A stretch of 64,000 nt of DNA, from assembly GCF_017639205.1 (NCBI RefSeq), contig NZ_CP071139.1, positions 4,651,001-4,715,000 on the forward strand, given 5' to 3'. Source of the stretch: Streptomyces nojiriensis. GTDB lineage: Bacteria > Actinomycetota > Actinomycetes > Streptomycetales > Streptomycetaceae. The stretch's first letter is position 1, and every line of letters begins with the position of its first letter. The translations under genes and the position numbers were made by a program. The notes below the pieces were generated by a model. That model was not told where the DNA came from and made no database searches. It saw only the letters and a list, made by a program, of their open reading frames with translations. Shown piece by piece: positions 7,874 through 16,216 of the stretch.

Positions 7874-9259
7874 TCAGCCGATGCCCCGCCAGCCCTGCGG
7901 GTCCACCCCGCCGGGCACCGGGGCCTCGGCATCGTAGGGCTCCCGGGTGAACACGAAGGACGCCAGGTCGAGATGGCTCACCGAGCCGTCCGCACGGCGT
8001 ACCGCCCGCAGCGTCTCACCAGCGTAGTAGCCGAAGAGCCCGGTCCAGCTGCCGTCCGGCTCCGCCCGGAAGCGGGCCGTGCGCCCGCTCGCGCCCACCG
8101 GCCCCAGTTCCAGGAGCCCGTCCGCGGTCAGGCGCACCACCTGGGCCGAAGTCCCCCAGTACCAGGGTCCGCACAGTTCGAGCGGCACGTGGTCGGACTC
8201 CGGGAACGGCCGCCACGGCCTCGGGAAACGCGGTTCCGCGTCCGCCACGATCCCCACGAGATCCGCGGCCACCGTCGAGGCCGGAAGCCCCGAGGTGCAG
8301 TTCGCCAGCACCACCGCCGCCACGTCGTCCGCCTCGCTCAGCCACAGCCCCGCGACGAAGCCGGGCAGGGATCCGCTGTGCCCCGCGAGCCTGCGTGCGC
8401 CGACGGCCATCAGCTGCATGCCCAGCCCGTAGCCCAGCTCGGCGAGACCGGGCTCCGGGGGCGCGGCTGCCGTGCGCATCTCCCGTACGGACTCGGCGCA
8501 CAGGACGCGCTCGTCACCGCGCAGCAGGAAGCCTGCGAACCGCGCCAGGTCCCGTGTCGTGGACCACAGCTGGCCGGCCGCGGCCATCAGCCCCAGGTCC
8601 TCCAGCGGTTCGGGCATCATCACGTCCGCCCAGGGATGCACCGCCCAGCCGCCGGCGTGCGGGGCCTGCGGCTGTCCGCTCGTGCGCTCCAGACCCAGCG
8701 GCTCCAGCACTTCGGCCCGCAGCGCCTCTTCCCAGGGCCTTCCGCGCACCGCCTCCACCAGTGAACCCAGCAGGGTGTAACCGGGGTTGGAGTAGTGGTG
8801 CCTGGTTCCCGGTGCCAGCTTGAAGGGGTCCTCCCCCAGCACGTCGCCGAGCTCGGGCCGCAGCTCGGCGGGGGTGCGCTCCCACCACTCGCCGGGCGTC
8901 TCCGCCGCCAACCCTCCGGTGTGGGAGAGCAATTGGGCGATGGTCACCAGGCCGACGCCGGTCCCCGGCAGGTGCTTCTCCAGCGGATCGGCGAGCGAGA
9001 TCAGACCCTCGTCCCGCAGCCGCATCACGAGGACCGCGGTGAAGGTCTTGGTGATCGAACCGATCCGGTACTGGACGTCGCCGTCCGGACCGTGTCCCTC
9101 GACCGAGGTCCGGGAGCCCTCCCAGACCACCTCCCCGCCCCGCAGGACGGCCGCCACCACGGACGGCGCCCGCCCTTCGCTCTGCGCGACGGCGATCCGG
9201 TGCCTCAGCGCGCGCCGGGTGGCAGGGAGAAGTTCCAGGTCTTCAGCAAGCTCATCCAT
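7874..9259 (-). CDS. Serine hydrolase, beta-lactamase/DD-peptidase (class C) family
   Basis: 461 residues. The nucleophile motif SxxK is S68-I-T-K71, the second motif YxN is in HHYSNPGY at about residue 160, and the third region is probably HSGSLPG at about residue 298. The N-terminal about 360 residues are the hydrolase fold; the rest is a beta-rich extension. No signal peptide is visible, so it is probably a cytoplasmic esterase or peptidase rather than a secreted beta-lactamase. The ATG at 9259 has no obvious ribosome-binding site. The gene begins only 9 bp after dnaB ends and in the same direction, so it may be read from the dnaB transcript. Confidence 0.85.
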   Translation of the reverse strand: MDELAEDLELLPATRRALRHRIAVAQSEGRAPSVVAAVLRGGEVVWEGSRTSVEGHGPDGDVQYRIGSITKTFTAVLVMRLRDEGLISLADPLEKHLPGTGVGLVTIAQLLSHTGGLAAETPGEWWERTPAELRPELGDVLGEDPFKLAPGTRHHYSNPGYTLLGSLVEAVRGRPWEEALRAEVLEPLGLERTSGQPQAPHAGGWAVHPWADVMMPEPLEDLGLMAAAGQLWSTTRDLARFAGFLLRGDERVLCAESVREMRTAAAPPEPGLAELGYGLGMQLMAVGARRLAGHSGSLPGFVAGLWLSEADDVAAVVLANCTSGLPASTVAADLVGIVADAEPRFPRPWRPFPESDHVPLELCGPWYWGTSAQVVRLTADGLLELGPVGASGRTARFRAEPDGSWTGLFGYYAGETLRAVRRADGSVSHLDLASFVFTREPYDAEAPVPGGVDPQGWRGIG

Positions 9260-9268
9260 GATCGGATG

Positions 9269-10753
9269 CTATGTGTTGGCCATGTCCACGAAGCGCGAGT
9301 AGTGGCCCTGGAAGGCCACCGTGATCGTGGCCGTGGGGCCGTTACGGTGCTTCGCCACGATCAGGTCCGCCTCGCCCGCACGGGGGGACTCCTTCTCGTA
9401 CGCGTCCTCGCGGTGCAGCAGGATCACCATGTCCGCGTCCTGCTCGATGGAACCCGACTCACGCAGGTCGGAGACCATCGGCTTCTTGTCGGTGCGCTGT
9501 TCCGGGCCACGGTTCAGCTGCGAGAGCGCGATCACGGGGACCTCCAGCTCCTTCGCCAGCAGCTTGAGGTTTCGGGACATGTCCGAGACCTCCTGCTGAC
9601 GGCTCTCGGGGCGGCGCGAGCCGCCCGACTGCATCAGCTGGAGGTAGTCGATGACCACGAGCGAGAGGTCGTTGCGCTGCTTGAGCCGGCGGCACTTGGC
9701 CCGGATCTCCATCATCGACAGGTTGGGGGAGTCGTCGATGTAGAGCGGGGCCGCGGAGACGTCCGGCATCCGGCGGGCGAGACGGGTCCAGTCGTCGTCC
9801 GTCATCGTGCCCGAGCGCATGTGGTGGAGCGCGACCCGGGCCTCCGCCGAGAGCAGGCGCATGGCGATCTCGTTGCGCCCCATTTCGAGGGAGAAGATCA
9901 CGCTCGGCAGGTTGCTCTTGATGGAACAGGCCCGGGCGAAGTCCAGGGCGAGGGTGGACTTACCCATGGCGGGACGGGCCGCGATGACGATCATCTGGCC
10001 CGGGTGCAGGCCGTTGGTCAGCGAGTCCAGGTCCGTGAAGCCGGTGGGAACGCCCGACATCTGGCCGCTGCGGGAGCCGATCGCCTCGATCTCGTCGAGG
10101 GCGCCCTCCATGATGTCGCCGAGCGGCAGGTAGTCCTCGGAGGTCCGCTGCTCGGTGACGGCGTAGATCTCGGCCTGGGCGCTGTTGACGATCTCGTCGA
10201 CGTCGCCGTCGGCCGCGTACCCCATCTGCGTGATCTTCGTACCGGCGGCGACCAGGCGGCGCAGGACGGCCCGCTCGTGGACGATCTCCGCGTAGTACTC
10301 GGCGTTCGCCGCGGTCGGCACGGACTGGACCAGGGTGTGCAGGTACGAGGCCCCGCCCACTTTGCTGATCTCACCGCGCCGGGTCAGCTCGGCGCCGACG
10401 GTGATCGGGTCGGCCGGCTCGCCCTTGGCGTACAGGTCGAGGATGGCCTGGTAGATCGTCTCGTGCGAGGGCCGGTAGAAGTCGTGGCCCTTGAGGACCT
10501 CGACGACATCCGCGATGGCGTCCTTGGAGAGCAGCATGCCGCCGAGCACCGACTGCTCGGCGTCGAGGTCCTGGGGAGGGACGCGCTCGAAGCCGCCGCC
10601 GCCGCCGGAGTCCCAGGAGCCGCCCTCGCGGCCCCGGTCGTGCTGTTCGTCCCCGCGGCCGCGGCCTTCGCTGTTACGGCGCGGACGGGCGGGCAGACGG
10701 TCACCCGGACCGCTGTCGGCCCAAGGGTCGTCCATGGGCTCGGGCATGCTCAC
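9269..10753 (-). CDS. dnaB: Replicative DNA helicase DnaB
   Basis: 494 residues from GTG 10753, which has GGAGGAGG seven bases upstream; an internal ATG two codons later is possible. After a disordered Gly/Arg-rich N-terminus of about 60 residues come the DnaB N-terminal domain (PPQDLDAEQSVLGGML) and the RecA-like ATPase with Walker A ARPAMGKST near residue 255, Walker B VVIDYLQLM, and the C-terminal arginine-finger region. No intein is present. DnaB unwinds DNA at the fork as a hexamer. No dnaC is visible in the window; a DciA-like gene lies between recF and gyrB. The promoter gap contains a DnaA-box cluster. Confidence 0.97.
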   Translation of the reverse strand: MSMPEPMDDPWADSGPGDRLPARPRRNSEGRGRGDEQHDRGREGGSWDSGGGGGFERVPPQDLDAEQSVLGGMLLSKDAIADVVEVLKGHDFYRPSHETIYQAILDLYAKGEPADPITVGAELTRRGEISKVGGASYLHTLVQSVPTAANAEYYAEIVHERAVLRRLVAAGTKITQMGYAADGDVDEIVNSAQAEIYAVTEQRTSEDYLPLGDIMEGALDEIEAIGSRSGQMSGVPTGFTDLDSLTNGLHPGQMIVIAARPAMGKSTLALDFARACSIKSNLPSVIFSLEMGRNEIAMRLLSAEARVALHHMRSGTMTDDDWTRLARRMPDVSAAPLYIDDSPNLSMMEIRAKCRRLKQRNDLSLVVIDYLQLMQSGGSRRPESRQQEVSDMSRNLKLLAKELEVPVIALSQLNRGPEQRTDKKPMVSDLRESGSIEQDADMVILLHREDAYEKESPRAGEADLIVAKHRNGPTATITVAFQGHYSRFVDMANT

Positions 10754-10899
10754 CGGGCCGCCTCCTCCCGTCCGCAACGCGGACCTCGCCGTGTCACTCT
10801 TTCTACGACACGGCTCTGACATTTGGGGCACCCGAATCCGCCGTCGGCGAGTCGGGCAACGAACCACGGTAGGCCCGAGAGCGGCGTCAGCCAATCTTG

Positions 10900-10999
10900 T
10901 TATCCACAGGCTGTGTGGATGACATGTGGATGACGGCGCCAATGCTGTGGGTAACTCGCCGGAAGCTGTGTACGGACCGGGGGACGACGCTGTGGACAA
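10900..10999. promoter_or_regulatory. DnaA-box cluster upstream of dnaB (gap 10754-11187)
   Basis: Five DnaA-box-like nonamers lie within 100 bp: TTATCCACA (10900-10908), TGTGGATGA (10914-10922 and 10925-10933), TGTGGGTAA (10946-10954) and TGTGGACAA (10991-10999, the reverse complement of the preferred TTGTCCACA). They sit in the 434-bp gap between the divergent dnaB and MATE genes. This suggests DnaA control of dnaB or a DnaA-titrating locus. DnaA-box clusters outside oriC are known in S. coelicolor; from memory one, called H24, may be this place, which I cannot confirm. The remainder of the gap (to 11187) shows no gene. Confidence 0.75.
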
Positions 11000-11187
11000 A
11001 ATCACCTGCGGCACCCACTTACCCCACCTGAACTGGGATTTCCTCCTCCAGAGGCAGCGGTGGAGAAAATTCTTGGACACTGTCTCAAGATCGCCTCCAA
11101 CGAGGTGTGAGGAACGCCCAAGTCAACGCGTCAGTAAGGATTCAAAGGCAGTTGCATCTATTACCTGTGGAAGATTAGATTGAGCGC

Positions 11188-12525
11188 ATGACACAGGCTG
11201 TCGCAGCACCCAAGGCAGGGCCGGAACGGCACGACCGAGAGATCTTCGCACTCGCTCTCCCCGCCTTCGGCGCACTCGTCGCCGAGCCCCTCTTCGTGAT
11301 GGCCGACAGCGCCATCGTGGGGCACCTCGGCACCCCCCAGCTGGCCGGTCTCGGCATCGCCGCCGCAGTGCTCACCACCGCCGTGAGCGTCTTCGTCTTC
11401 CTCGCCTACGCCACCACCGCGGCCGTCTCCCGCCGCGTCGGCGCAGGAGACCTCCAGGCAGCCATCCGGCAGGGGATCGACGGCATCTGGCTCGCCCTCC
11501 TGCTGGGCGCGGCCGTCGTCGCCGTGGTGCTTCCCGCTACCCCCTCGCTGGTCTCGCTCTTCGGAGCCTCCGACACGGTCGCCCCGTACGCGATCACCTA
11601 TCTGCGGATCTCCGCGCTCGGCATCCCGGCCATGCTCATGGTCCTGGCCGCCACCGGGGTCATCCGCGGCCTCCAGGACACCCGTACGCCGCTCTACGTG
11701 GCCATCGGCGGCTTCGCCCTCAACGCGGGCCTGAACGTCGCCCTGGTCTACGGTGCGGGGCTCGGTATCGCCGGCTCCGCCTGGGGCACGGTCATCGCCC
11801 AGTGCGCCATGGCCGCCGCCTACCTCGTCGTGGTCGTCCGCGGAGCCCGGCGCCACGGTGCCTCGCTGCGCCCCGACTCCGCGGGCATCCGGGCCTGCGC
11901 CCAGGCGGGCGCCCCGCTGCTGGTGCGCACCCTGTCGCTGCGCGCGATCCTGATGATCGCCACCGCCGTGGCCGCCCGGCTCGGCGACGCCGACATCGCC
12001 GCCCACCAGATCCTGCTCTCCCTGTGGAGCCTGCTCGCCTTCGCCCTGGACGCCATAGCGATCGCCGGTCAGGCGATCATCGGCCGCTACCTGGGCGCGG
12101 GCGACACCGACGGTGCCCGGGCCGTCTGCCGCCGCATGGTGCAGTGGGGGATCGCCTCGGGTGTCGTACTCGGCCTGCTGGTCGTCCTGGCCCGCCCGGT
12201 GTTCATCCCGCTGTTCACCAGCGATCCGGCGGTCGAGGCGGCCCTGCTGCCGGCCCTGCTGGTCGTGGCCCTCTCCCAGCCCGTCTCCGGCATCGTCTTC
12301 GTGCTCGACGGGGTCCTGATGGGCGCCGGAGACGGCCGCTACCTGGCCCGGGCCATGCTCCTGACGCTGGCCGCCTTCGCCCCGGCCGCACTGCTCGTGC
12401 CGATCCTCGGTGGCGGCCTCACGGCGCTCTGGTGGGCCATGACACTGATGATGGTGGTCCGGATGATCACTCTCCGGCTGCGGGCCGGCTCGGGCCGGTG
12501 GCTGATCGCGGGAGCCACCCGCTAA
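11188..12525 (+). CDS. MATE family efflux transporter
   Basis: 445 residues with about 12 hydrophobic segments in two similar halves, the MATE (MatE) fold: an early MADSAIVGHLGTPQLAGLG segment and a second-half repeat with ALDAIAIAGQAIIGRYLG. MATE proteins export cationic drugs or metabolites in exchange for H+ or Na+. The related DinF branch is also possible. The start at 11188 is the only good one before the first helix. It is divergent from dnaB and convergent with rplI, with a parS site and a terminator beyond its stop. Confidence 0.9.
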   Translation: MTQAVAAPKAGPERHDREIFALALPAFGALVAEPLFVMADSAIVGHLGTPQLAGLGIAAAVLTTAVSVFVFLAYATTAAVSRRVGAGDLQAAIRQGIDGIWLALLLGAAVVAVVLPATPSLVSLFGASDTVAPYAITYLRISALGIPAMLMVLAATGVIRGLQDTRTPLYVAIGGFALNAGLNVALVYGAGLGIAGSAWGTVIAQCAMAAAYLVVVVRGARRHGASLRPDSAGIRACAQAGAPLLVRTLSLRAILMIATAVAARLGDADIAAHQILLSLWSLLAFALDAIAIAGQAIIGRYLGAGDTDGARAVCRRMVQWGIASGVVLGLLVVLARPVFIPLFTSDPAVEAALLPALLVVALSQPVSGIVFVLDGVLMGAGDGRYLARAMLLTLAAFAPAALLVPILGGGLTALWWAMTLMMVVRMITLRLRAGSGRWLIAGATR

Positions 12526-12547
12526 GCCATCCGGGCCCGGCCCACCG

Positions 12548-12563
12548 TGTTTCACGTGAAACA
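12548..12563. repeat. parS site between MATE and rplI genes
   Basis: Perfect TGTTTCACGTGAAACA palindrome, 22 bp after the MATE stop, in a convergent gene junction and just before a terminator hairpin. Confidence 0.95.
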
Positions 12564-12578
12564 CCGCCCGGCAACGAC

Positions 12579-12611
12579 GAAGGGCCGCACCCCATCGGGG
12601 TACGGCCCTTC
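12579..12611. terminator. Terminator of the rpsF operon and MATE gene
   Basis: A 15-bp stem (12579-12593 with 12597-12611, one mismatch) closes on a three-base loop, 12 bp beyond the rplI stop. It can act on both convergent transcripts. Confidence 0.8.
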
Positions 12612-12622
12612 GAGCGCAGCCC

Positions 12623-13069
12623 TTAGGCGGCGACGACCTCGATGCCCACGTTCGCGGCCACGTCGGCGTGCAGACGCACGGAGACCTGGTACGAACCGAG
12701 GGTCTTGATCGGGGAGCCGAGCTCCACGCGGCGCTTGTCGACCTTCGGGCCACCCGAGGACTCGATCGCCGTGGCGATGTCGGCCGGGGTCACGGAACCG
12801 AAGAGACGACCGGCGTCACCCGCGCGGGTGGCCAGACGGACCTTCACACCCTCGAGCTTGGCCTTGACCTCGTTGGCCTGCTCGATGGTCGCGATCTCGT
12901 GGATCTTGCGGGCGCGGCGGATCTGCGCCACGTCCTTCTCGCCACCCTTGGTCCAGCGGATCGCGAAACCACGCGGGACCAGGTAGTTGCGAGCGTAACC
13001 GTCCTTGACGTCGACGACATCGCCGGCGGCACCGAGGCCAGAAACCTCGTGGGTCAGGATGATCTTCAT
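12623..13069 (-). CDS. rplI: 50S ribosomal protein L9
   Basis: 148 residues, the normal L9 length. It opens MKIILTHEVSGLGAAGDVVDVKDGYARNYL-like sequence with the conserved N-terminal rRNA-binding domain (DGYARNYLVPRG), a central helix, and a C-terminal domain. L9 binds 23S rRNA in the large subunit. Last gene of the leftward rpsF-ssb-rpsR-rplI operon, 18 bp after rpsR, with AAGG before its ATG. Confidence 0.98.
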   Translation of the reverse strand: MKIILTHEVSGLGAAGDVVDVKDGYARNYLVPRGFAIRWTKGGEKDVAQIRRARKIHEIATIEQANEVKAKLEGVKVRLATRAGDAGRLFGSVTPADIATAIESSGGPKVDKRRVELGSPIKTLGSYQVSVRLHADVAANVGIEVVAA

Positions 13070-13087
13070 TAGTCGGTCACCCTTTCC

Positions 13088-13324
13088 TTATCGCGCGGTG
13101 GACGTGTAGGGCAGCAGCGCCATCTCACGGCTGTTCTTGACGGCCGTGGCGACGTCACGCTGGTGCTGCGTGCAGTTGCCGGTAACGCGGCGGGCACGGA
13201 TCTTGCCGCGGTCGGAAATGAACTTCCGCAGCATGTTCGTGTCCTTGTAGTCCACGTACGCGGTCTTGTCCTTGCAGAATGCGCAGACCTTCTTCTTAGG
13301 CTTGCGCACAGGCGGCTTCGCCAT
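13088..13324 (-). CDS. rpsR: 30S ribosomal protein S18, zinc-type
   Basis: 78 residues. S18 pairs with S6 on the small-subunit platform. It carries VCAFC near residues 14-18 and a later GNCTQHQ, so it keeps cysteine ligands expected of a zinc-binding (C+) S18. Actinobacteria often have a second, zinc-free copy elsewhere induced by zinc shortage; that copy is not in this window. It lies 43 bp after ssb in the operon, with GGAGA upstream of its ATG. Confidence 0.97.
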   Translation of the reverse strand: MAKPPVRKPKKKVCAFCKDKTAYVDYKDTNMLRKFISDRGKIRARRVTGNCTQHQRDVATAVKNSREMALLPYTSTAR

Positions 13325-13367
13325 TGTGTCTCTCCTGTGTGATCAAGAAGTGGGGATGCGAGCTGCC

Positions 13368-13964
13368 CTAGAAGGGCGGCTCGTCCGAGTAGCCACCGCC
13401 GGAGCCGCCGGAGCTTCCGCCCCAACCGCCCCCGCCGCCGCCCTGCTGCTGGCCACTGGCCGGCGCGCTGGACGCCCACGGGTCGTCGGAGGGAGCTCCG
13501 CCGCCCTGCTGCGGCTGGCCACCGGGGGCTCCGCCCCAGTTGCCACCGCCGCCGCCCTGCTGCTGACCGCCGCCGCCGTATCCACCCTGGCCACCGCGGC
13601 CGGTGGTCTTGGCGACCTTGGCCGTGGCGTTCTTCAGGCTGGGGCCGACTTCCTCGACGTCCAGCTCGTAGACCGTGCGCTTGACACCCTCACGGTCCTC
13701 GTACGACCGCTGCCTCAGCCGGCCCTGCACGATGACGCGCATGCCTCGCTGGAGGGACTCGGCGACGTTCTCCGCCGCCTGCCGCCACACCGAGCAGGTC
13801 AGGAACAGGCTCTCGCCGTCCTTCCACTCATTGGTCTGACGGTCGAAGGTGCGGGGGGTGGACGCGACACGGAACTTCGCGACCGCCGCACCCGAGGGGG
13901 TGAAGCGCAGCTCGGGGTCGTCGACGAGATTGCCGACGACCGTGATGACGGTCTCGCCTGCCAT
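13368..13964 (-). CDS. ssb: Single-stranded DNA-binding protein
   Basis: 198 residues. Residues 1 to about 110 form the OB fold (ETVITVVGNLVDDPELRFT, then FLTCSVWRQAAENV), followed by a Gly/Gln-rich linker of about 70 residues and the acidic tip DEPPF that recruits replication and repair proteins. The linker's GGGGG and QQQ runs are typical of the long Streptomyces SsbA. Embedded between rpsF and rpsR, the usual arrangement. Confidence 0.97.
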   Translation of the reverse strand: MAGETVITVVGNLVDDPELRFTPSGAAVAKFRVASTPRTFDRQTNEWKDGESLFLTCSVWRQAAENVAESLQRGMRVIVQGRLRQRSYEDREGVKRTVYELDVEEVGPSLKNATAKVAKTTGRGGQGGYGGGGQQQGGGGGNWGGAPGGQPQQGGGAPSDDPWASSAPASGQQQGGGGGGWGGSSGGSGGGYSDEPPF

Positions 13965-14036
13965 GGATGAACCTCTCGGCGGGGATTGCTGCTGGGCTGC
14001 TGTGCTACTCGATCCCGATTACCGCTGAACCGAAGT

Positions 14037-14327
14037 TCAGTGGGTCTCGGGGCGAAGGACCTTGGTCCGGAGAACCGACTCGTTCAGGTTCATCTGTCGG
14101 TCAAGCTCCTTGACGACCGCAGGCTCGGCCTGAAGGTCGATGACCGAGTAGATGCCCTCGGGCTTCTTCTTGATCTCGTAAGCGAGACGACGACGGCCCC
14201 AGGTGTCGACCTTCTCGACCTTTCCGTTGCCCTCACGGACGACGGAGAGGAAGTTCTCGATCAGCGGGGAGACAGCGCGCTCCTCGAGATCGGGGTCGAG
14301 GATGACCATCACTTCGTAGTGACGCAT
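14037..14327 (-). CDS. rpsF: 30S ribosomal protein S6
   Basis: 96 residues from the ATG at 14327, preceded by GGAGGTGGG. It starts MRHYEVMVILDPDLEE and contains the conserved WGRRRLAYEIKKKPEGIY segment. S6 dimerises with S18 on the 30S platform. First gene of the operon with ssb, rpsR and rplI. The longer open frame upstream to 14483 passes through the leader and is not S6-like. A perfect hairpin lies in the leader. Confidence 0.97.
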   Translation of the reverse strand: MRHYEVMVILDPDLEERAVSPLIENFLSVVREGNGKVEKVDTWGRRRLAYEIKKKPEGIYSVIDLQAEPAVVKELDRQMNLNESVLRTKVLRPETH

Positions 14328-14355
14328 GTGGAACCCACCTCCTTTGGACTCAGCG

Positions 14356-14374
14356 GCCACGGTCGTTCCGTGGC
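14356..14374 (-). promoter_or_regulatory. Hairpin in rpsF leader
   Basis: A perfect 7-bp stem (GCCACGG / CCGTGGC) with a 5-nt loop lies 29 bp upstream of the rpsF start. In other bacteria an S6:S18-binding leader hairpin autoregulates this operon; whether this one qualifies is inference from position only. Confidence 0.35.
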
Positions 14375-14577
14375 AGGAGGGTCGTGATGCGTGAGCACGG
14401 CGTCCGCAGAGCAGACACCGCGCAGCTGTACAGACTACCTGGTCGCGTCCTTCCGGTTGAAATCCGCCGGGAGAGGGCCACAATCTGTATCCATCGGGTG
14501 TGCTCGGTGCTATGCCCTCGGCCCCCGCCGGAGGCAGCCCGCAGCACCGCCAGCTTCAGCCAGGAGGTGCCCTTCCG

Positions 14578-14880
14578 ATGGCACAGGCAATGCGGCCCCC
14601 TCAGATCTCCCTGCTCTCCACCGACGGCAAGCCCCACCCGCTGCAGGACACCCTGATGGCGGTCACTCTGACCCTCGGCGCCGTGGCGTTCGTCACGGCC
14701 TTCTTCCACAACCTGCACCTGATCAGCTCGTGGGCCGGGCTGATCGGAATCCTGACCGGCGCGTACGGACAGTTCGTCTCCGTCACGACACGCGAGCGCT
14801 TCGCGCTGATCATCGGCCTTGGCGCGTCTGCCATCGGCTTCTACCTCGGCATGTTCCACGGCGGCCTCTTCGGGGGCTGA
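14578..14880 (+). CDS. Small membrane protein of unknown function
   Basis: 100 residues from ATG 14578, which has CAGGAGG nine bases upstream. Three hydrophobic segments are visible (about residues 26-46, 50-66 and 78-98), so it is probably an inner-membrane protein with three helices. I do not recognise a family name. A gene of this size in this position, between rpsF and the FemX-like gene, is conserved in Streptomyces as far as I recall. A longer in-frame extension to 14500 has no better start. Confidence 0.75.
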   Translation: MAQAMRPPQISLLSTDGKPHPLQDTLMAVTLTLGAVAFVTAFFHNLHLISSWAGLIGILTGAYGQFVSVTTRERFALIIGLGASAIGFYLGMFHGGLFGG

Positions 14881-15021
14881 CCGGGCCGACCGGGACACCT
14901 CCTCGGCAGGGCGCCGGCCACGCACCGGCCCGGGCCCCCGGCCCGTCCCCCAGAAGGGTGGCGCCCCTGTCGCAGTAGGCTTCGCGCCATAGCAGCGAAG
15001 CCGCCGGAGGAGACGCCCCGC

Positions 15022-16140
15022 ATGAGCCTGTCCCTGAGGACCATCAGCCGAGAGCAGCATCTGGGTTACCTCCAGAGCCTGCCCTCGGCGAGCCACTGCC
15101 AGGTCCCGGCGTGGGCCGACGTGAAGAACGAGTGGCGCTCCGAGAACCTCGGATGGTTCAACGAGTCCGACGAACTCGTCGGAGCGGCCCTGGTGTTGTA
15201 CCGGCAGTTGCCCAAGGTGAAGCGGTACCTCGCGTACCTGCCCGAGGGCCCTGTCATCAACTGGTACGCCCCGAACCTGGAGGAATGGCTCCAGCCGATG
15301 CTGGCCCACCTCAAGCAGCAGGGCGCCTTCACCGTGAAGATGGGCCCGCCCGTCGTCATCCGCCGCTGGAACTCGACCGCCATCAAGGCCGGTATCCAGG
15401 ACCCGAACGTGAAGCGCCTGCGCGACGTGGAGGCCTCGGTCATCGAGCCCCGCGCCTTCGAGGTGTCGGACAAGCTGCGCCGCATGGGCTGGCAGCAGGC
15501 CGAGGACGGCGGCGCCGGCTTCGGCGACGTCCAGCCGCGCTACGTCTTCCAGGTACCGCTGGCCAACCGCTCGCTGGACGACGTCCTCAAGGGCTTCAAC
15601 CAGCTGTGGCGCCGCAACATCAAGAAGGCCGAGAAGGCCGGCGTCGAGGTCGTCCAGGGCGGCTACGACGACCTGCCGACCTGGCAGCACCTGTACGAGA
15701 TCACGGCCGAGCGCGACAAGTTCCGCCCGCGTCCGCTCAGCTACTTCCAGCGCCAGTGGACGGCCCTCAACTCCGAGGACCCCAACCGGATGCGGCTCTA
15801 CATCGCCACGCACGAGGGAGAGCCGCTGGCCGCCGCCACGATGCTCACCGTCGGCCAGCACGTCTGGTACTCGTACGGCGCCTCCGCCAACCACAAGCGC
15901 GAGGTGCGCCCCTCGAACGCGATGCAGTGGCGCATGCTGCGCGACTCGTACGCGCTCGGCGCAAGCGTGTACGACTTGCGCGGCATCTCTGACACGCTGG
16001 ACGAGAACGATCACCTGTTCGGTCTGATCCAGTTCAAGGTCGGTACGGGCGGCGAGGCCGTGGAGTACGTCGGTGAGTGGGACTTCCCGCTCAACAAGAT
16101 GCTCCACAAGGCCCTCGACATCTACATGTCGCGCCGCTGA
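15022..16140 (+). CDS. femX: FemX-like lipid II aminoacyltransferase
   Basis: 372 residues. The FemABX pattern is seen: two GNAT-like halves, with the RNIKKAEKAGVEV segment near residue 195 and GVRGI-type YDLRGISD near 318. FemX proteins use aminoacyl-tRNA to add the first branch residue to the lipid II stem lysine/diaminopimelate; Streptomyces cross-bridges contain one glycine, so glycyl-tRNA is the expected donor. ATG 15022 follows CGGAGGAGA. The alanine-racemase-like gene follows in the same direction, which fits a cell-wall role. Confidence 0.85.
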   Translation: MSLSLRTISREQHLGYLQSLPSASHCQVPAWADVKNEWRSENLGWFNESDELVGAALVLYRQLPKVKRYLAYLPEGPVINWYAPNLEEWLQPMLAHLKQQGAFTVKMGPPVVIRRWNSTAIKAGIQDPNVKRLRDVEASVIEPRAFEVSDKLRRMGWQQAEDGGAGFGDVQPRYVFQVPLANRSLDDVLKGFNQLWRRNIKKAEKAGVEVVQGGYDDLPTWQHLYEITAERDKFRPRPLSYFQRQWTALNSEDPNRMRLYIATHEGEPLAAATMLTVGQHVWYSYGASANHKREVRPSNAMQWRMLRDSYALGASVYDLRGISDTLDENDHLFGLIQFKVGTGGEAVEYVGEWDFPLNKMLHKALDIYMSRR

Positions 16141-16216
16141 CCCGCCCCACCCCGCCCCACACGTACACACAGCACCGCTGCACCACGCAGCTTCTCAGGA
16201 GAGGTTCCGGACGGGC

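Noticed and set aside
8795..10819. 674-codon plus-strand frame over the serine hydrolase and dnaB
   Set aside because: Antisense of two certain genes.
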